Source: JAJYUU01 sp963719765 (lineage in GTDB: Bacteria > Actinomycetota > Actinomycetes > Streptosporangiales > Streptosporangiaceae). Taken from it: a stretch of 64,000 nucleotides of DNA. The notes beneath the pieces were generated by a model. It was not told where the DNA came from, did no database searches, and saw only the letters and a program-made list of their open reading frames with translations. The stretch covers positions 496,001 to 560,000 of the forward strand of contig CAVRCW010000007.1 in assembly GCA_963719765.1 (NCBI GenBank). Reading direction: 5' to 3'. This document shows, one piece after another, positions 61,257-64,000 of the stretch (positions are counted from its first letter, which is position 1; each line of letters begins with the position of its first letter). The translations under genes and the position numbers were made by a program.

Positions 61257-62438
61257 GTGGCTGAGAACGTCGGGCACGAGGTCATCGAGGGCGTGCGCGA
61301 ACTACTCCCGATGCTGCGCGATCGCGCTCAGGAGGCTGAGGACGGCCGGATAGTCCCGTCCGATTCCATCAAGGCCTTGGAGGGAACGGGGTTCTTCCGG
61401 CTGCTCCAGCCTGCCGCCTTCGGCGGCCTCGAGGCCGATCCGCTGACGTTCTACACGGCGGTGCGCCTGATCGCGAGCGCTTGCGGCTCGACCGGCTGGG
61501 TTGCCTCCGTGCTCGGCGTGCACCCTTGGCATCTGGGGCTGTTCCCGGCGCAGGCCCAGCAAGAGATCTGGGGCACCGACCAGTCGACCCGGATCTCGTC
61601 CTCGTACGCGCCGACAGGAAAAGCACGGAAGGTAGCAGGCGGGCACCAGCTAGGCGGACGGTGGAGCTTCTCCTCTGGCTGTGATCACGCTACCTGGGTG
61701 CTGCTCGGCCAGATCGTGACCGACGCCGAGAACAGGCCGATCGACTTCCGCACCTTCGTACTGCCAAGGTCCGACTACGTCATCGAGGACGTCTGGGACA
61801 CCGTCGGGCTGCGCGGCACCGGCAGCAACGACATCGTGGTAAACGACGTCTTCGTGCCCGAATACCGTTCGCTCAGCTTCACCGACGTCTCCAGGCTGGT
61901 CTGCCCCGGCCAGGAGGCGAACCCGGCACCGCTGTACAAGCTGCCGTACGGCTCGGTGTTCTCGTACTCGATCACCACGCCGATCATCGGCATGGCGACG
62001 GGCGCGTACGAGGCGCACGTTACCTACCTGCGCGAGCGGGTCCGTGTCGCCTATGCCGGCCAGAAGGCGGCCCAGGACCCGTTCGCTCAGGTTAGGGTCG
62101 CGGAAGCGGCGGCGGAGATCGACGGCGCGTGGCTGGCGCTGGAGCGGAACATGACCGAGCTGATCGACCTGGCCAGGGCGGGCCAGCCGATCCCTGTCGA
62201 CCTGCGGCTGCGGATTCGCCGCGACCAGGTGCGCGGCACCGGCCAGTCGATCCGGGCCGTGGACCGGCTGTTCGAGAACTCGGGCGGCCGGGCGCTGAAG
62301 TCGGGCACACCGATCCAGCGATTCTGGCGGGACGCGCACGCGGGCCGGGTGCACGCCATCAACGACCCGGAGCGGTCGCTGTCGATGTTCGGCGGCGCCG
62401 AGTTCGGACTGCCCGTTCCCGCCGACGCGATGCTGTGA
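61257..62438 (+). CDS. hsaA: 3-HSA hydroxylase oxygenase subunit HsaA
   Basis: A 393-residue flavin-dependent monooxygenase with the acyl-CoA dehydrogenase fold. Signatures are GTGFFRLLQPAAFGGLEADP, SACGSTGWVASVLGVHPWHL, VWDTVGLRGTGSNDIVVNDV and the C-terminal FWRDAHAGRVHAINDPERS. HsaA (394 residues in M. tuberculosis) hydroxylates the secosteroid 3-HSA at C4 with FMNH2 from HsaB. GTG start with GGAGGG 7 bases upstream. Confidence 0.95.
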   Translation: MAENVGHEVIEGVRELLPMLRDRAQEAEDGRIVPSDSIKALEGTGFFRLLQPAAFGGLEADPLTFYTAVRLIASACGSTGWVASVLGVHPWHLGLFPAQAQQEIWGTDQSTRISSSYAPTGKARKVAGGHQLGGRWSFSSGCDHATWVLLGQIVTDAENRPIDFRTFVLPRSDYVIEDVWDTVGLRGTGSNDIVVNDVFVPEYRSLSFTDVSRLVCPGQEANPAPLYKLPYGSVFSYSITTPIIGMATGAYEAHVTYLRERVRVAYAGQKAAQDPFAQVRVAEAAAEIDGAWLALERNMTELIDLARAGQPIPVDLRLRIRRDQVRGTGQSIRAVDRLFENSGGRALKSGTPIQRFWRDAHAGRVHAINDPERSLSMFGGAEFGLPVPADAML

Positions 62439-62444
62439 GCACCG

Positions 62445-63319
62445 ATGACCGTGACCGCGCTTAGTGCGGAGTCGACTGGCCACTTCGCCGAGATCGGCGG
62501 GCTGCCTGTGCACTACCACGAGGCCGGCCCCGTGCCCGCTCCGGCCGGCGCTGTGGTACTGCTGCATGGCGGCGGGCCTGGTGCGTCCGCGTGGAGCAAT
62601 TTCGGCCGGAACATGCCGGTGATCGCGGAGCGGTTCCGCACGGTGATGATGGACCTGCCCGGCTACGGCCAGACCAATGCCAGGCCAGCCACCGGGCACT
62701 TCTTCACGGTCGCCGCGGAGGCCCTGGCCGGGCTGCTCGATCAGCTGGGCATCGACAAGGTGCACCTGATCGGCAACTCGCTGGGCGGCGGCACCGCAGT
62801 CAGGTTCGCACTGCGATTCCCCGAGCGGGCCGGCTGGTGCTGATGGGCCCTGGCGGGCTGACCCTCAACGTGCTCTCCCCCGACCCGACCGAGGGCGTCA
62901 GGCGGCTGATGGAGTTCGGCGCGCCGCCCGGCCCGAGCCGGGCCAAGCTGGAAGCATTCCTGCGAGTCATGGTGTACGACCAGCGGCTGATCACCGACGA
63001 GCTGATCGACGAGCGGTTCGCGGTTGCCAGCCAGCCGGCGGCGCTGGCCGGCCTGTCCGCGATGGGCGGCTCGTTCTTCGGCGAGCACGCCGAGGACGGC
63101 ATGCTCTGGCGTGAGGCGCACCGGCTCAAGCACGAGGTGCTGCTGATCTGGGGTCGGGAGGACCGGGTGAACCCGCTCGACGGCGCCCTGATCGCGCTCA
63201 AGCAGCTGCGCCGGGCCCAGCTGCATGTTTTCGGCGGCTGCGGGCACTGGGCCCAGCTGGAGAAGTTCGACGAGTTCAACGAGCTGTCGCTTCGGTTCCT
63301 GTCCGGAGGTGCCACGTGA
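62445..63319 (+). pseudogene. hsaD: 4,5:9,10-diseco hydrolase HsaD, frameshifted
   Basis: An alpha/beta hydrolase (meta-cleavage product hydrolase). LLHGGGPGASAWSNFGRNM is the oxyanion region, GNSLGGG holds the nucleophile Ser112, and WGREDRVNPLDGA and GGCGHWAQLEKFDEFN hold the Asp and His. The first frame stops at 62843 (FPERAGWC). The rest (RLVLMGPGGLTLNVLSPDPT onward) is one frame over; the expected FPERAGRLVLMGPGG would need four more bases near 62836 in a GC-rich direct repeat. HsaD cleaves the ring-opened product 4,9-DSHA. If real, the lesion blocks the pathway here; assembly error is equally likely. Confidence 0.8.
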
Positions 63320-64000
63320 CCGGCCTGATCAGCTCGCTCGGGTACCTGAGGATCGAGTCCACCGACCCTTCTCGCTGGCGGGAGTTCGGCGCGAAGGTAC
63401 TCGGCATGACCGAGGGCCGCGGGCCGGACGAGTCGGCCGTGTACCTCCGGATGGACGACTTCCCGGCCCGGCTGGTCATAGTGCCTGGTGAGCGCGACCG
63501 GCTGCTGGCGTCCGGCTGGGAGGTGGCTGACGAAGGCACGCTGGCCGAGATCGCGCACATCCTGGCTGCCGCCGAGGTGCCAGTGAAGACGGGTGACGCC
63601 GCCGAGCTGGCCGATAGGCGGGTAGGCCAGCTACTGCGCGTCGATGACCCGTCGGGGAACGGTCTGGAGATCTTTTGCGGTGCCGCGCTGGACAATCGGC
63701 CCGCGATCAGCCCGTACGGGAACCACTTCGTGACCGGGGATCAGGGGCTTGGCCACGTGGTGCTCCCCGCCGTCGACGACGAGGCGACGCTGTCCTTCTA
63801 TACCGACCTGCTGGGCTTCCGGCTGCGGGACTCCATGCGGATGCCTGGCGAGTTTTTCGGCCAGCCCGGCCGGCAGGTCTGGATGCGCTTCCTCGGATGC
63901 TGTTCCAGGCACCATTCGCTCGCGCTCGCGCCCATGGATCCGGCGGCCGGGATCGTGCACCTCATGATCGAGGTCGCCACCCTGGATGACGTGGGCCGGG
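63316..64000 (+). CDS. hsaC: extradiol dioxygenase HsaC (partial)
   Basis: About 228 codons are visible; the gene runs off the right edge. The N-terminal VOC domain (SLGYLRIESTDPSRWREFGA) and the catalytic domain are seen. The first metal His is in LGHVVLPAVDDEATLSFYTD and the second in GIVHLMIEV; RHHSLALAP carries conserved active-site His residues. HsaC (300 residues) cleaves the catechol ring A of 3,4-DHSA. GTG overlaps the hsaD stop; hsaB presumably follows outside the window. Confidence 0.93.
   Translation, partial: MTGLISSLGYLRIESTDPSRWREFGAKVLGMTEGRGPDESAVYLRMDDFPARLVIVPGERDRLLASGWEVADEGTLAEIAHILAAAEVPVKTGDAAELADRRVGQLLRVDDPSGNGLEIFCGAALDNRPAISPYGNHFVTGDQGLGHVVLPAVDDEATLSFYTDLLGFRLRDSMRMPGEFFGQPGRQVWMRFLGCCSRHHSLALAPMDPAAGIVHLMIEVATLDDVGR

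Overview
The window is high-GC DNA (roughly two thirds or more G+C) with dense ATGA/GTGA-overlapping operons, many GTG/TTG starts and apparent leaderless promoters. This points to an Actinomycetota species, probably a mycelial soil actinomycete; genus cannot be settled from the sequence. About half the window is a steroid-catabolism locus closely matching mycobacterial/rhodococcal cholesterol genes, and the other half is accessory DNA with nested mobile elements and gene remnants.

Layout. 1-4 kb: small metabolic genes (thioesterase, glyoxalase-fold protein, F420/flavin-split-barrel protein), then a membrane protein/winged-helix regulator pair behind three operator-like repeats. 4.09-8.25 kb: tRNA-Lys(UUU) followed by an integrated element bounded by a 20-bp repeat. 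It carries a frameshifted large serine recombinase and an isoaspartate-type O-methyltransferase, and sits beside the C-terminal remnant of a second recombinase. 8.3-10.2 kb: decayed beta-propeller and sulfotransferase genes. 10.3-14.9 kb: thioredoxin-like protein, epoxide hydrolase, membrane protein, cold-shock protein and a strong hairpin. 15.0-20.9 kb: an IS1634-type insertion sequence flanked by an identical 428-bp direct repeat, itself interrupted by a recombinase-in-trio (RIT) element with 89-bp perfect inverted ends. The long target duplication left the acetate-transporter-like gene intact on the right side.

21-34.7 kb: MFS exporter with regulator, acyl-CoA carboxyltransferase, SGNH hydrolase plus glycosyltransferase, secreted S53 peptidase, DEAD-box helicase and a FUSC membrane protein. 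34.7-42.5 kb: kstR diverging from fadE34, then an igr-type operon (chsE1-chsE2-chsH2/H1 fusion-ltp2) for removal of the last steroid side-chain carbons. 42.6-49.7 kb: kstD and, divergently, a TetR-CYP123-SDR-CYP51-ferredoxin-NTF2-like operon in the same order as Rv0767c-Rv0762c of M. tuberculosis. 49.7-56.9 kb: FKBP isomerase, two dehydrogenases, CMD-family protein, LLM oxidoreductase, aldehyde dehydrogenase (frameshifted) and a FadD19-like steroid-CoA ligase. 56.9-58.7 kb: DUF222/HNH protein and a SnoaL-like gene. 58.7-64 kb: kshB-orf89-kshA diverging from hsaA-hsaD-hsaC.

Together the steroid genes cover CoA activation, side-chain shortening, delta-1 dehydrogenation, 9-alpha-hydroxylation and A/B-ring opening. 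Three KstR-type palindromes lie in the divergent intergenic regions kstR/fadE34, kstD/tetR and kshA/hsaA, so one repressor probably controls most of the cluster. Not seen here: hsaB (presumably just past the right edge), hsaEFG, mce4, cyp125 and fadA5. Several otherwise intact genes carry small indels in G/C-rich stretches, which is either sequencing error or decay.
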